From Gimesia aquarii (GTDB lineage: Bacteria; Planctomycetota; Planctomycetia; Planctomycetales; Planctomycetaceae), in the NCBI RefSeq assembly GCF_007748175.1, contig NZ_CP037422.1, positions 4,354,234 through 4,418,233 of the forward strand: 64,000 bases of DNA, written 5' to 3'. The number at the start of each line of letters is the position of its first letter. Position 1 is the first letter of the stretch. Positions 19,059-28,900 of the stretch are shown one piece after another. A program made the position numbers and the translations under genes. A model generated the notes under the pieces. That model was not told the DNA's origin. It was given only the letters and a program-made list of their open reading frames with translations, and did not search any database.

Positions 19059-20093
19059 ATGTCTCAAACACCAATTCGAACAAAGATTGATTTCGACAAG
19101 CCAGGAACTCAATGGGGTACTCTCAATATTCCCTTCTCTTATAACTTAAGTGGTTGGTCACAGCTGCAAATACCGATTTCTACAATTGCACATGGAGAAG
19201 GGCCAACAGTTCTATTAATGGCAGGCAATCACGGCGATGAGTACCCGGGCCAGATTGCCATTATGAAATTAATGCAATCACTGAAATTAGAACAGATTTC
19301 CGGTCGCATCATTTTTATCCCCGCTATTAATATTCCGGCTGCAAAAGCGGCAACCCGTCTCTCTCCCATTGACGGTAAAAACTTAAATCGCTGTTTTCCC
19401 GGTGATGCAGATGGAACCGTTTCCGAAATTATGGCACATTATCTGACTCACGAAATCTTTCCTCTCGTTGAGGTCGTAATAGATCTACACACGGGCGGAC
19501 GAGGGGTCTATTTTTATCCGTGTGCTCATATGCATCTGGTAGAAAATCTGGAACAACGTCGCCGAATGGCGTTGGCAACTGAAGCTTACAATACAGATTT
19601 TGCTTTTCTGTATGCAGATATTGCTGGAAAAGGTCTTTTACCAGTCGAAGCTGAAAACATGGGAAAAACCGTGGTCACAACAGAAATGGGAGGCGGCGAA
19701 GTCACTACGGCTCCCGTGCATCAAGTCTCACAAGCAGGATTACGTAACGTATTGGTTCATCTGAAAGTCCTGCAGGGAGAGGAAAAATGTCGTACAGATT
19801 TAGGACTCCCTCCCACACGATGGGTGCAGGCTCTGAATGCAGAAGACTACATTTTTGCACCAGAGTCAGGTCTCTTTGAAAGCTTCGTGGATGTGGGATC
19901 TGAGGTCTCCGAGGGACAGCCACTGGGAGCGCTCTATTTTCTTGAACGTCCAGACCGTAAGCCATCAATTATTGAAGCGAACTCGAACGGGATTGCCATC
20001 GCCCATCGTGGCCCGACTCTGACCAGTCAGGGAGATATTGTTTTCTGTCTGGCTCATGATGTTGAAGAACAAGTGCTGAAAACATTTCAATAA
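19059..20093 (+). CDS. Succinylglutamate desuccinylase/aspartoacylase-family deacylase (DoeB-like)
   Basis: 344 residues of the zinc-dependent AstE/AspA family. The zinc site is visible as H58 and E61 (GNHGDEYPG) and H144 (DLHTGG). A glutamate in the position of the catalytic base is E209 (TTEMGGG). The length and overall pattern (PAINIPAAKAATRLSPIDGK, then LNRCFPGDADGT) resemble DoeB, which removes acetyl from N-acetyl-diaminobutyrate in ectoine breakdown. No doeA, ectoine synthase or ectoine transporter gene is nearby, so I do not assign that role. The general reaction, hydrolysis of an N-acyl amino acid or similar amide, is well supported. The neighbours suggest it works on a compound imported by the adjacent symporter. 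Confidence 0.88.
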   Translation: MSQTPIRTKIDFDKPGTQWGTLNIPFSYNLSGWSQLQIPISTIAHGEGPTVLLMAGNHGDEYPGQIAIMKLMQSLKLEQISGRIIFIPAINIPAAKAATRLSPIDGKNLNRCFPGDADGTVSEIMAHYLTHEIFPLVEVVIDLHTGGRGVYFYPCAHMHLVENLEQRRRMALATEAYNTDFAFLYADIAGKGLLPVEAENMGKTVVTTEMGGGEVTTAPVHQVSQAGLRNVLVHLKVLQGEEKCRTDLGLPPTRWVQALNAEDYIFAPESGLFESFVDVGSEVSEGQPLGALYFLERPDRKPSIIEANSNGIAIAHRGPTLTSQGDIVFCLAHDVEEQVLKTFQ

Positions 20094-20126
20094 CAGAATA
20101 CTGTTTCAACACCAGGAATGAGACAC

Positions 20127-21794
20127 ATGAGTTGGCTGGATTGGGTTATCGTTTTCGTTCTGAATGGATCGGTTATCGGTTTCGGATTTTATCTGGCCCG
20201 GAGTACCAAATCCAGTAGTGATTGGTTTCTGGGAGGACGTTCACTTCCCTGGTGGGGTCTGGGCCTCTCAATTTTCGCAACCAGTATCGATAATGCAGAC
20301 GCCGTTTCACTGACCGGATATGCGTATAACCATGGCATGCATATCATCACAGCCTTTACACTAGCGAGCGTCTGTGGAGCAGTTCTGGCCTCATTTTTAG
20401 TTGTACCCGTTCTCTATCGAGGCGGTTTTTTTACTAACGCCGAGTATCTGGAAACACGGTATGGAAAATCGATTCGAACTATCAGTGCACTCATACAAAT
20501 CCAGTACAGAACCAGTATGTTAGGTCTGATGATCTGGTCTATTTACTTGATGCTACAAGGGATCCTTGAGTTTTCACCCATTCAATGTTGGACTTTAATT
20601 GTACTGCTGGTCATTTTTACCGCTGCCTATACAACCTGGGGAGGCCTGACCTCTGTTGTCTGGACTGATGCATTGCAAAGCCTGATCATGATGGCGGGCG
20701 GCATCACCATTTTCTGTGCAGTCTGGATGGCCAGCGGAGGTTGGTCTGCCGCTATTGAAAAGCTATCTCAGTCAACGGACGCGAAAGGACAACCTCTGAT
20801 TAACTGGTTACACATTGGTCAGTTTCAAGACAGTCAATCTACGTCTCCCTACTTGATTGTAATCGGCTGGACTATTGTGGGTCTTGGTTATTATACCGTC
20901 AATCATACACAAACCATGCGTCTCATGGGGGCGCGTTCCCTGTGGGATATGAAAATAGCAACGCTCTTTGGTTGTCTGCTCATTATGCCCATCATGATCG
21001 GAACGACATTAATGGGAGTCATGGGGCGTGTTCTAGTTCCCGAATTCACAGAACATTCAGGTGCTGACCAATTATTCCCCTATTTTGCCAATCAGTTTTT
21101 AGCCCCTGGCTTTAAAGGGCTGGTTGTAGCTGGAATTCTCTCAGCTGCAATCAGCACATTTGACTCAATTGGATCAGCTTTATCAGCACTCTTTACACGT
21201 GACATCTATGCTCGCTGGATTTGTAAAGATCAAACCGAAAAACATTATTTGGTAGTCACACGTTGGGCCACCATCGGTATCCTGCTGATGGGATTTCTCT
21301 ACATTCCTTTCATCGTTCGCTATGACAATATGATTCAAGCATTTCGTACTTTAATTCCCATTTTCGTCACACCATTGTTTACGATCTATTTATTAGGAGT
21401 TCTGACACAAGTCCCTCGTCAAAGTGGTCTCGTTGGTCTCATTGCCGGTTCTCTATTTGGATTATTCGGCTTCATTGATCGCGAATTCGTGGACCTCGAA
21501 TGGCTCAGTCCCCTTCTGACTGAAAAATGGTATGCCTTCCCCTGCTCTATGATTGTAACGACCGTCGCCATGTTCGCCGCGGCTCTTAAGTGGGGATGGT
21601 TAAAAAAAGAAGTACCCTCAGAAAAAGACATGAAATTATCAAAGCACAATTGGTTATCTGAAAGTCGCGAGTCCCTCCCCAGAATCAAAGATACACCATT
21701 TTCAAAACCACTCCCGCAGTACTTAAACCCAAACTGGTATGCAAGCCTCTTAGTGATGTTATCATTCTGGATTATTTTTGGCTTGTTCTGGTAG
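20127..21794 (+). CDS. Sodium:solute symporter (SSS family)
   Basis: About 555 residues with roughly 13 membrane helices. It opens with LDWVIVFVLNGSVIGFGFYL and the SSS-type loop SSDWFLGGRSLPWWGLGLSI. The core contains ATSIDNADAVSLTGYAY, and helix 8 reads AGILSAAISTFDSIGSALSA, where the sodium-site serines lie. The ATG at 20127 is preferred because AGGA lies nine bases upstream; an ATG at 20118 would abut that AGGA. The gene begins shortly after the deacylase stop and closes the cluster. It probably imports the substrate, in sodium symport, for the enolase-family enzyme and deacylase. Substrate specificity in this family cannot be read from sequence alone. Confidence 0.93.
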   Translation: MSWLDWVIVFVLNGSVIGFGFYLARSTKSSSDWFLGGRSLPWWGLGLSIFATSIDNADAVSLTGYAYNHGMHIITAFTLASVCGAVLASFLVVPVLYRGGFFTNAEYLETRYGKSIRTISALIQIQYRTSMLGLMIWSIYLMLQGILEFSPIQCWTLIVLLVIFTAAYTTWGGLTSVVWTDALQSLIMMAGGITIFCAVWMASGGWSAAIEKLSQSTDAKGQPLINWLHIGQFQDSQSTSPYLIVIGWTIVGLGYYTVNHTQTMRLMGARSLWDMKIATLFGCLLIMPIMIGTTLMGVMGRVLVPEFTEHSGADQLFPYFANQFLAPGFKGLVVAGILSAAISTFDSIGSALSALFTRDIYARWICKDQTEKHYLVVTRWATIGILLMGFLYIPFIVRYDNMIQAFRTLIPIFVTPLFTIYLLGVLTQVPRQSGLVGLIAGSLFGLFGFIDREFVDLEWLSPLLTEKWYAFPCSMIVTTVAMFAAALKWGWLKKEVPSEKDMKLSKHNWLSESRESLPRIKDTPFSKPLPQYLNPNWYASLLVMLSFWIIFGLFW

Positions 21795-21858
21795 ACAGAG
21801 TTTAAAGAGTACAATATCTATGCTCAGAGGAAGTATGAAAAATAATATTGAGGTCGGC

Positions 21859-22263
21859 TTACTGTCCGATTTGCGTTTCACTTCGCAACAGGTTACCACG
21901 ATTCAACAGTTCCTCCGTAGGTACCACGACTTTAGGTTGTAACTGGTACGTAAATTCATACCGATTTGTCACCTCAAACGGAAGCAGGTTATCAGAAACG
22001 GCATCCAGCGGAAAAACCTGGTACCAAGGCGTTTGCACTTTTTGCATTATGGTCTGCGTTTCGTAGCCATCTTTCGTCAGCGTGATCTCTCTTGTAGCAT
22101 AATAAGTAAAATCGACTGATGTCGGTGTATACCCAATCTCTTCTCCATCCACTTTCACAAGTGCTCCAGAAGGAACTGAGCGGATTGTCATTCTCCGGTG
22201 CACGCAGCCGAACTGACCGAAGGTTATTAAGACCAACGCTACCACGAGTACCCCACGTTTCAT
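21859..22263 (-). CDS. PEGA-domain lipoprotein-like protein
   Basis: I choose the ATG at 22263, giving 134 residues with a signal peptide (MKRGVLVVALVLITFGQFGC); the cysteine could be a lipidation site although the box is imperfect. Longer in-frame starts up to 22332 would bury the signal. The PEGA motif follows directly: MTIRSVPSGALVKVDGEEIG, then TPTSVDFTYYATREITL and KDGYETQ. PEGA domains are short beta modules in surface or periplasmic proteins and may bind carbohydrate or cell wall. The gene is convergent with the symporter gene. No partner gene suggests a more specific role. Confidence 0.87.
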   Translation of the reverse strand: MKRGVLVVALVLITFGQFGCVHRRMTIRSVPSGALVKVDGEEIGYTPTSVDFTYYATREITLTKDGYETQTIMQKVQTPWYQVFPLDAVSDNLLPFEVTNRYEFTYQLQPKVVVPTEELLNRGNLLRSETQIGQ

Positions 22264-22810
<547 letters not shown>

Positions 22811-22940
22811 CTTATTTTTTCTATCGCGCCAATTTCTTATGTTGGCTTAATGTCGCTTTCTAACGGTAGGAACAGTAAAATTGTGAGCCTGTACGGCCAT
22901 AACACAATTACCTTCCGAGGAAACTTCGAGGCTCTCAGCA

Positions 22941-23543
22941 GTGATTCATCCCTTCCTCCAAGGTTTTTTCGAAAACCCAAAGCAAGTTGCATCGCTTGTA
23001 CCGAGTTCAAGTTATTTACAGAACAAGCTGAGTTCACTTCCCTGTTTTCAGACAGCTCAATTTGTTGTCGAACTGGGACCAGGAACGGGTGGAACAACGG
23101 CAGCACTACTCAGAGCAATTCCGCGATCCTCTTGCCTGCTCTGTGTGGAAATCGTCTCAGATTTTGTTGATCAACTTCGACAAATCTCTGATAAGCGGCT
23201 ATATGTAGAAGAAGGATCTGCTTTTGATCTTGAAATATTACTGAAACATTATGATTTTCCACCTCCCGATGTGATTGTATCAGGCGTTCCCTTTTCCAAT
23301 ATGACGTCTGCAGAAGGCCGAAAATTGATTGAGAGCATACACTCTGTTTTGGCTCCCGGCGGTACTTTCGTAACTTATCAGTTTCGAAATCGAGTATGTG
23401 AACTGGCAGAAAATTACTTTGGTTCACCCCAAAGTAAGTCTTTTGTCCTCTGGAACATTCCCCCACTGGGAATCTATCAGTGGAAAAAAACGCCAGCCAT
23501 ACCATCCAGGAAAGAAGCTTACAATAGCCAAACCACCATCTGA
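22941..23543 (+). CDS. SAM-dependent phospholipid/ornithine-lipid-type N-methyltransferase
   Basis: A 200-residue class I methyltransferase from a GTG start at 22941, with GAGG about nine bases upstream. It begins HPFLQGFFENPKQVASLVPS, the pattern seen at the start of PmtA-like phospholipid methyltransferases and the related ornithine-lipid enzyme OlsG known from planctomycetes. SAM-binding motif I is VVELGPGTGGTT (~43-54). Motif II-like acidic residues and the SGVPFSNM loop follow. A family member would methylate amino head groups of membrane lipids at the inner membrane surface. It lies between tRNA-Pro and the jet operon, but a 375-base gap argues against co-transcription. Substrate is inferred from family only. 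Confidence 0.82.
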   Translation: MIHPFLQGFFENPKQVASLVPSSSYLQNKLSSLPCFQTAQFVVELGPGTGGTTAALLRAIPRSSCLLCVEIVSDFVDQLRQISDKRLYVEEGSAFDLEILLKHYDFPPPDVIVSGVPFSNMTSAEGRKLIESIHSVLAPGGTFVTYQFRNRVCELAENYFGSPQSKSFVLWNIPPLGIYQWKKTPAIPSRKEAYNSQTTI

Positions 23544-23918
23544 TACTTTGTTCCATGCTTGCATATAAAACACTTATTTTACTCGAAATAAAGAGTAGGT
23601 AATTATGGACTGAATAGAAAAGAGCTGAAAGTCATTCATCAAACTCTGACGCTTTCGATTAACATGAATGATCTCACGGATTCCCTAAACCTTCTTGTTC
23701 ACGTATGTATCTAATCCGTTTTTGAACATCGTCATTTTTCTAGTACCAATCCGCGATGCTCTTCGATTTCGGATCACCTTTTCTAATTACAGACTGTAAA
23801 TCAAAAACACTGAAAACTTACGATTTTCTGAAATCCCCTGTCCCATTTGCTCTAATACTAGTGTACATTAAAGAATGTGTTCTAAGAGCTCTGATAAGAT
23901 TATTTGGTGATATAACCT
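23544..23918. other. Intergenic region before jetA
   Basis: A 375-base gap. Overlapping open frames are short and show no family likeness. The region presumably contains the promoter of jetABC. No clear operator, repeat or terminator is visible. Confidence 0.45.
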
Positions 23919-25403
23919 GTGGAATTGGACCGACTCAATACATTTTTTTCGACGAACCCATCGGCGAAATTACTTCGTGCGACTCACTCAGCGTACGTAA
24001 TTCACTTCCTGAACCAACATTTCAAAGTAGATGGAAACCTCGCTACACCTCATTCCAAAATTCAGCAACAACTCAATCACTATCTGGAACAAATCCACGA
24101 AAGAGAACCAGAAATCCTGCGAGAGAGTGCTGACGCTTATCTGACACAATGGTCTACCGGTGAGACTCGATGGTTACGGCGTTATTTTGATTCCCAACAC
24201 GCGGAATCGGTCTTTCAACTGACCCCCCACTCAGAAGATGTATTAAAGTTTCTCACGGAAATGATGGACCGTTCTCTAGGTTTTGTGGGAACTGAATCGA
24301 GGCTGACGCGAATTATCGGAACACTTTCAGATATTGTGGTTCGGGGGTCTGCTGACCGTGAACGACGTCTAGAACATCTCCGCGCTGAACGCGATCGCGT
24401 TGAGAATGAAATTCGCTCGCTTGAATCAGGAGACGTCGTTTCAACTCACAGTTCCACGGCCATTCGAGAGCGATTTGCAGATGCCATTTCTGATCTCATT
24501 TCACTACAAGGTGACTTTCGGGCTGTTGAAGAATCGTTCAAATCTATTACCCGCGATGTCCAGAAACAGCAAACGGAAGCGATGGAGACTCGGGGTCAGA
24601 TTCTGGGATTTGCACTCGACGCAGAAGATCGACTCAAGGAAGAAGATCAGGGAGCCAGCTTTATAGCTTTTGTCGACCTTCTACTCTCACAATCGCAACA
24701 AGATGAACTGGAAAAAATTATCATTCAATTAGAAGAGATGGTTGAACTGGAATCACAAACAGAAGGAAAAGATCGCGTAAAACGTATGATAAGCAGCCTG
24801 TCTCTGGAAGCAGAACGTGTGTTGAACACCACACGCCGATTGAATTCTACACTGCGCAGGCTTCTGGATTCAAAAGTGAGTTCGAGTCGACTCAGGTTGG
24901 CTTCCGTGCTGCGTGAAATCCAGGCAGCAGCGGTGCGTCAGGCAGAACAACCTCCTGAATTAGGCATCAATGTTTTTACCGAACTAGATTTGTATCACGG
25001 TTTGGAACGCCCCTTCTGGCAACCCCCGGTCAAATTTGATGCGATCGAAATCACGCATGAAGAACCGGACGACAAAGCGCGATTCGACGCATTTCGAAAT
25101 CTTGCCGAGATGCAACGTCTTGATTGGGATACCATGCGGTTTAATATTGCCAGTCAGGTTCAGTTTACCGAACGATTGCCTCTTTCAGATTTATTGGAAA
25201 CTTGCCCGCCAGTAAATGGCGCAATAGAAATGTTGGGTTACATTCAAATTGCACATGATGAAGGTCATGAGGTAGATGAAAACTCAGTCGACGTTGTTTG
25301 TATCGATACTGAACACGGACTGCAGGAATTCGAAATTCCCCGAGTTTTCTTTCTATCAGAAACACTGCGAAGACGTTCCGGGCTGAGGAGTAGCACCATA
25401 TGA
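23919..25403 (+). CDS. jetA: JetA (DUF3375), Wadjet/MukF-like kleisin subunit
   Basis: A 494-residue protein starting at GTG 23919. The N-terminal motif NTFFSTNPSAKLLRATHSAY and the following LTQWSTGETRWLRRYF match the DUF3375 family, the kleisin-like subunit of type I Wadjet. The middle (~165-340) is helical and rich in charged residues, as expected for the part that bridges SMC heads. The C-terminal part (FWQPPVKFDAIEITHE onwards) is the conserved winged-helix region. JetA forms the JetABC SMC-like complex, which loads on DNA and extrudes loops. The stop overlaps the jetB start by four bases (ATGA), so the two are translationally coupled. Confidence 0.9.
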   Translation: MELDRLNTFFSTNPSAKLLRATHSAYVIHFLNQHFKVDGNLATPHSKIQQQLNHYLEQIHEREPEILRESADAYLTQWSTGETRWLRRYFDSQHAESVFQLTPHSEDVLKFLTEMMDRSLGFVGTESRLTRIIGTLSDIVVRGSADRERRLEHLRAERDRVENEIRSLESGDVVSTHSSTAIRERFADAISDLISLQGDFRAVEESFKSITRDVQKQQTEAMETRGQILGFALDAEDRLKEEDQGASFIAFVDLLLSQSQQDELEKIIIQLEEMVELESQTEGKDRVKRMISSLSLEAERVLNTTRRLNSTLRRLLDSKVSSSRLRLASVLREIQAAAVRQAEQPPELGINVFTELDLYHGLERPFWQPPVKFDAIEITHEEPDDKARFDAFRNLAEMQRLDWDTMRFNIASQVQFTERLPLSDLLETCPPVNGAIEMLGYIQIAHDEGHEVDENSVDVVCIDTEHGLQEFEIPRVFFLSETLRRRSGLRSSTI

Positions 25404-25981
25404 GTGATATTCCGGAGTTCCGTGAACGTGGTATTGTTGCGGTCAACCTGCTACAGGGAGTGATCTACGAGGAGCAAGCTGACCTCTGGTCTCTACTACT
25501 TAGTAATGAATCAGACTTAAGCGAGTATTTCTGTGAAATTGGACTGACACTGATAATCGACCGTACAGAGGGTATCGCCTACCTGCGCCAGTTTGGCGAT
25601 GAGGAACGCACGGGAGGTTACGAACGCTTACCGCGTTTATTTAAGAAAACTCCTCTTAGTTATAAACCGACCTTGTTGTGTGTTCTATTACGTGAAGAGT
25701 ATCGAAAATTTGAAGAGGAAGACCTCGACAACGAACGCTGTGTTATCGACGTCGACTCTTTGTTTGAACTTTGGAAATCCTGCTTTCCAGCAAATTCAGA
25801 TGAAGTGATTTTACGCAAACAACTCATCACAGCGTTAAATCAACTCGAAAAAATTAAATTTGTTGCTACTTTTAAAGAGGAACCCGGTTCATGGGAAGTC
25901 CGCAAACTATTGAAGGCACGAATTCCCATTGATGAGCTGGAACACTTGCGCGACCGGCTAATTGCAAATGAGCGCGAATAG
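25400..25981 (+). CDS. jetB: JetB (DUF4194), Wadjet/MukE-like subunit
   Basis: 193 residues of the DUF4194 family. Diagnostic stretches are VNLLQGVIYEEQADLWSLLL, then IGLTLIIDRTEGIAYLRQFG and PLSYKPTLLCVLLREEYRKF. The protein consists of tandem winged helices and, in studied Wadjet systems, binds the JetA kleisin as MukE binds MukF. The start ATG lies inside the jetA stop region, and jetC begins 11 bases after its stop, giving a tight three-gene operon. There is no frameshift and no missing segment, so selection appears to have kept the complex intact. Confidence 0.9.
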   Translation: MSDIPEFRERGIVAVNLLQGVIYEEQADLWSLLLSNESDLSEYFCEIGLTLIIDRTEGIAYLRQFGDEERTGGYERLPRLFKKTPLSYKPTLLCVLLREEYRKFEEEDLDNERCVIDVDSLFELWKSCFPANSDEVILRKQLITALNQLEKIKFVATFKEEPGSWEVRKLLKARIPIDELEHLRDRLIANERE

Positions 25982-25992
25982 GAAATCACTCC

Positions 25993-28900
25993 ATGCAACA
26001 CTTATGTGACTTATGTCCTGATCGCCCCGGTTATCGATTACAGAAACTGGAGGTCTTTAACTGGGGAACTTTTGACAGTCAATCTGGAACTGTTTTTCGC
26101 TTTGAACCAAAAGGGCGAACGGCATTACTGGTTGGCCATAATGGTTCAGGAAAGTCCACTCTCGTAGATGCCTTACTGACTCTACTGGTAGACGGTAAGA
26201 CACGAAACTACAACGTAGCAGCAGGAGCGAAAAAAACCGAGCGTACACCCAAAAGTTATATTAAAGGTGCCTTTGATCGAACAACCGATGAATCAAACTC
26301 AAATGTAGTAAAGTTTCTACGCCCACAAGGAAATCATCTGACGGCAATTTCTGCTGCATTTAGCGATGAACAATTGGGACGATCTTTCACATTGACACAA
26401 ATACTGTATCTCAAAGCGGACGGAACTGATGATCGGGTTTATGCGATTGTCGATGAATCGCACGAATTGAAATCCGATCTACAAGGTCTGCAAAAATCTG
26501 ATGCGGTTCGCGAGCATCTCAAACAACAAGGATACCAGACAACCAGAGCATATGCCGAATATCTGGGTTGGATCACCAAACGAACTCAGATGCGCAGCAA
26601 AGCCATTGATATGTTCAACCAGACGGTGGCAGTCAAGGATATCCAGAGCCTGAATGTATTCATTCGCAGACATATGCTGGAAGCTCAGAACTGGCATGAT
26701 AAAGTACAAGGGCTGCTGAAGCACTTTAATGATCTGAGTATCGCACACAATGAGCTGGTTCGAGCTCAACAGGCACAGGAATTGTTACTTCCTGTTGAGC
26801 ACATAGGCAAGAAATATCGTCAGAAAAATGAGGCATTAACTTTCTATCAGCATCAGCTGGATGCATCCGAGTCGTACTTCCCTCAGTTAAAAATCTATAT
26901 CTTTGAGCCGGAACTGATGGTACAGAATCAAAATCTGAAAACACAGGAAACTGTGATTAAGAGATTAGATCAGGAATTGGAACAGACACGAGAAACGGTA
27001 CGACAGACAAAAAATGAAATCGAACATGCGGGCGGTGAACGACTGCGACAAATCCCCGGATTGATTCGGAATGAACAAACAAAGTTAGATTTTAAACGTG
27101 AGGCATTCCAAAAATATCAGAACAATCTAAAAACTTGTGGCATCAATGACATCGTAGGCAACGCGAAACAGTTCCAACAGATTAACAAACAATTATGTGA
27201 AATATCCAAGTCAAATAGTGACAAACTAGTAGAGCTGAAAAACAGGCAAGAAACAACGCTTGGCCAAAAAGCGAGCATCGTAAGCCAACTGAGACAGGAA
27301 CGTGCTGATCTGGATATGCTACAAAAACAACATAGTAACTTGCCTGCTCGTTTTTCTACGATTCGCAGTCAACTCTGCGCCGATCTGGGACTGGATGAAA
27401 GCCTATTTCCTTTTGCAGCGGAACTGATTTCAGTATTGCCTGATCAACAGAACTGGACCGCGTCCATCGAGACGGTTCTCCGTTCGTTTGCTCTCAGCTT
27501 GCTGGTTGCTGAACAGTTTTATCCGCGTGTGCGAGACTATGTCGAAGGAAATCGCATTGTTGATGCACACGGGACAGGTCAACGACTGGATTATTTGTGT
27601 GTTGGAAAAGTCACGGATTCAGCCGGTGGTGATCGAATTCATCCGCAGTCACTCTGCAATAAACTGCAATTTAAGCCGCGTCATAACCTTACCCCATGGC
27701 TACGAGCAGAAATTCAACAACGATTTAACTTTCACTGCTGTAATAGCATCGAAGAATTCAATGACGTTTCCAAATACGCCCTGACTGCACAACGCCATGT
27801 CAAATACGATTCAAAGCGACATCAAAAAGATGATCGAGAACGCACAACAAACCCACGTTTCTTCGTATTGGGATGGGATAACACTGATAAGCAGAGTCGT
27901 ATACGACATCATATTCAAGAACTCGAATCCGAAATCAAAATTCTGACCGATGAAATCATTTCAATTAATGACCAGATAGAAGAAATTCAAAATACGTTTC
28001 GAGCCGCGGATGCAGCCCTGGATATAAGTGACTTCGACAAGATCGATATCAAACGTCACCAAGATGAAATCGTTACACTTGAAGCAGAAAAAAAGAATCT
28101 GGAAGAATCGAATAAAACCGTACAAACGCTGCAAAAACGGTTGAAACGGTCAGAATCAGAGGAGCAGACACTCAGTGCAAAACGTGATCTATGTTTCGAG
28201 GAACGTGCAAAATTGAAGAGTGATATTAGTCGCGTCACTAAACTGGTAGCATTGGCTCACACTCAGCTACAGTCACAGCAGACAGCCGGTAATTTTGACG
28301 TACATCACGAAATGTTTAAAACCATCGCTGAATCACTGGAAAAACCAGCTTTGTCGATTGAGAATTTTGAACAACGAATTCAAAGCTGGCGAACTTCGAC
28401 ACAGAAGCAGATAGACAAATTGAGAAGTCCTTTAGAAAAAATCAAAGAGGACCTGATTAGTGCCATGTCAAAATATCTGCGCGATTTTAAAGAAGCAGCA
28501 AATGACCTCGATGCCTCTCTGAAATCACTCGATAGCTTCCAGGGTTTACTGGATCAGCTTCGCCTGGAAGATCTGCCCCGTTATGAACGCCAATTCAAAA
28601 ACCGGCTGAATGATCAAGTGAGCCAGGAAATCGCTCTGTTCAATACAGAACTCCGCACCGAACAAAAGTTGATCGAAGACAAAATCACTCAGCTTAATAA
28701 CGCACTGAAGGATGTTGAATATTCACCTGGAACGTATATGCGATTAAAGCCTCATCCGGTAAATGACCGAGAAATCGAGGATTTTCGACGCTCGTTGCGT
28801 GAGTGTCTTGATGATTCTCTGGAACAGACTCCTGAGGCGAACGAAGCAAGGTTTGTGCGTATCAAAAATCTTGTCGAACGCTTGTCGGATAAAGAAAAAA

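Noticed and set aside
19059..20093. Ectoine catabolism (DoeB) as a firm assignment
   Set aside because: The deacylase resembles DoeB, but no doeA, ectoine synthase or ectoine transporter gene is near, and related zinc deacylases act on other N-acyl compounds.
21419..21814. 131-codon minus-strand frame over the symporter end
   Set aside because: It is antisense to the last membrane helices of the sodium:solute symporter and has no independent support.
23110..23556. 148-codon minus-strand frame over the methyltransferase gene
   Set aside because: The opposite strand carries a clear SAM-binding methyltransferase; the antisense frame has no motif or ribosome binding site.
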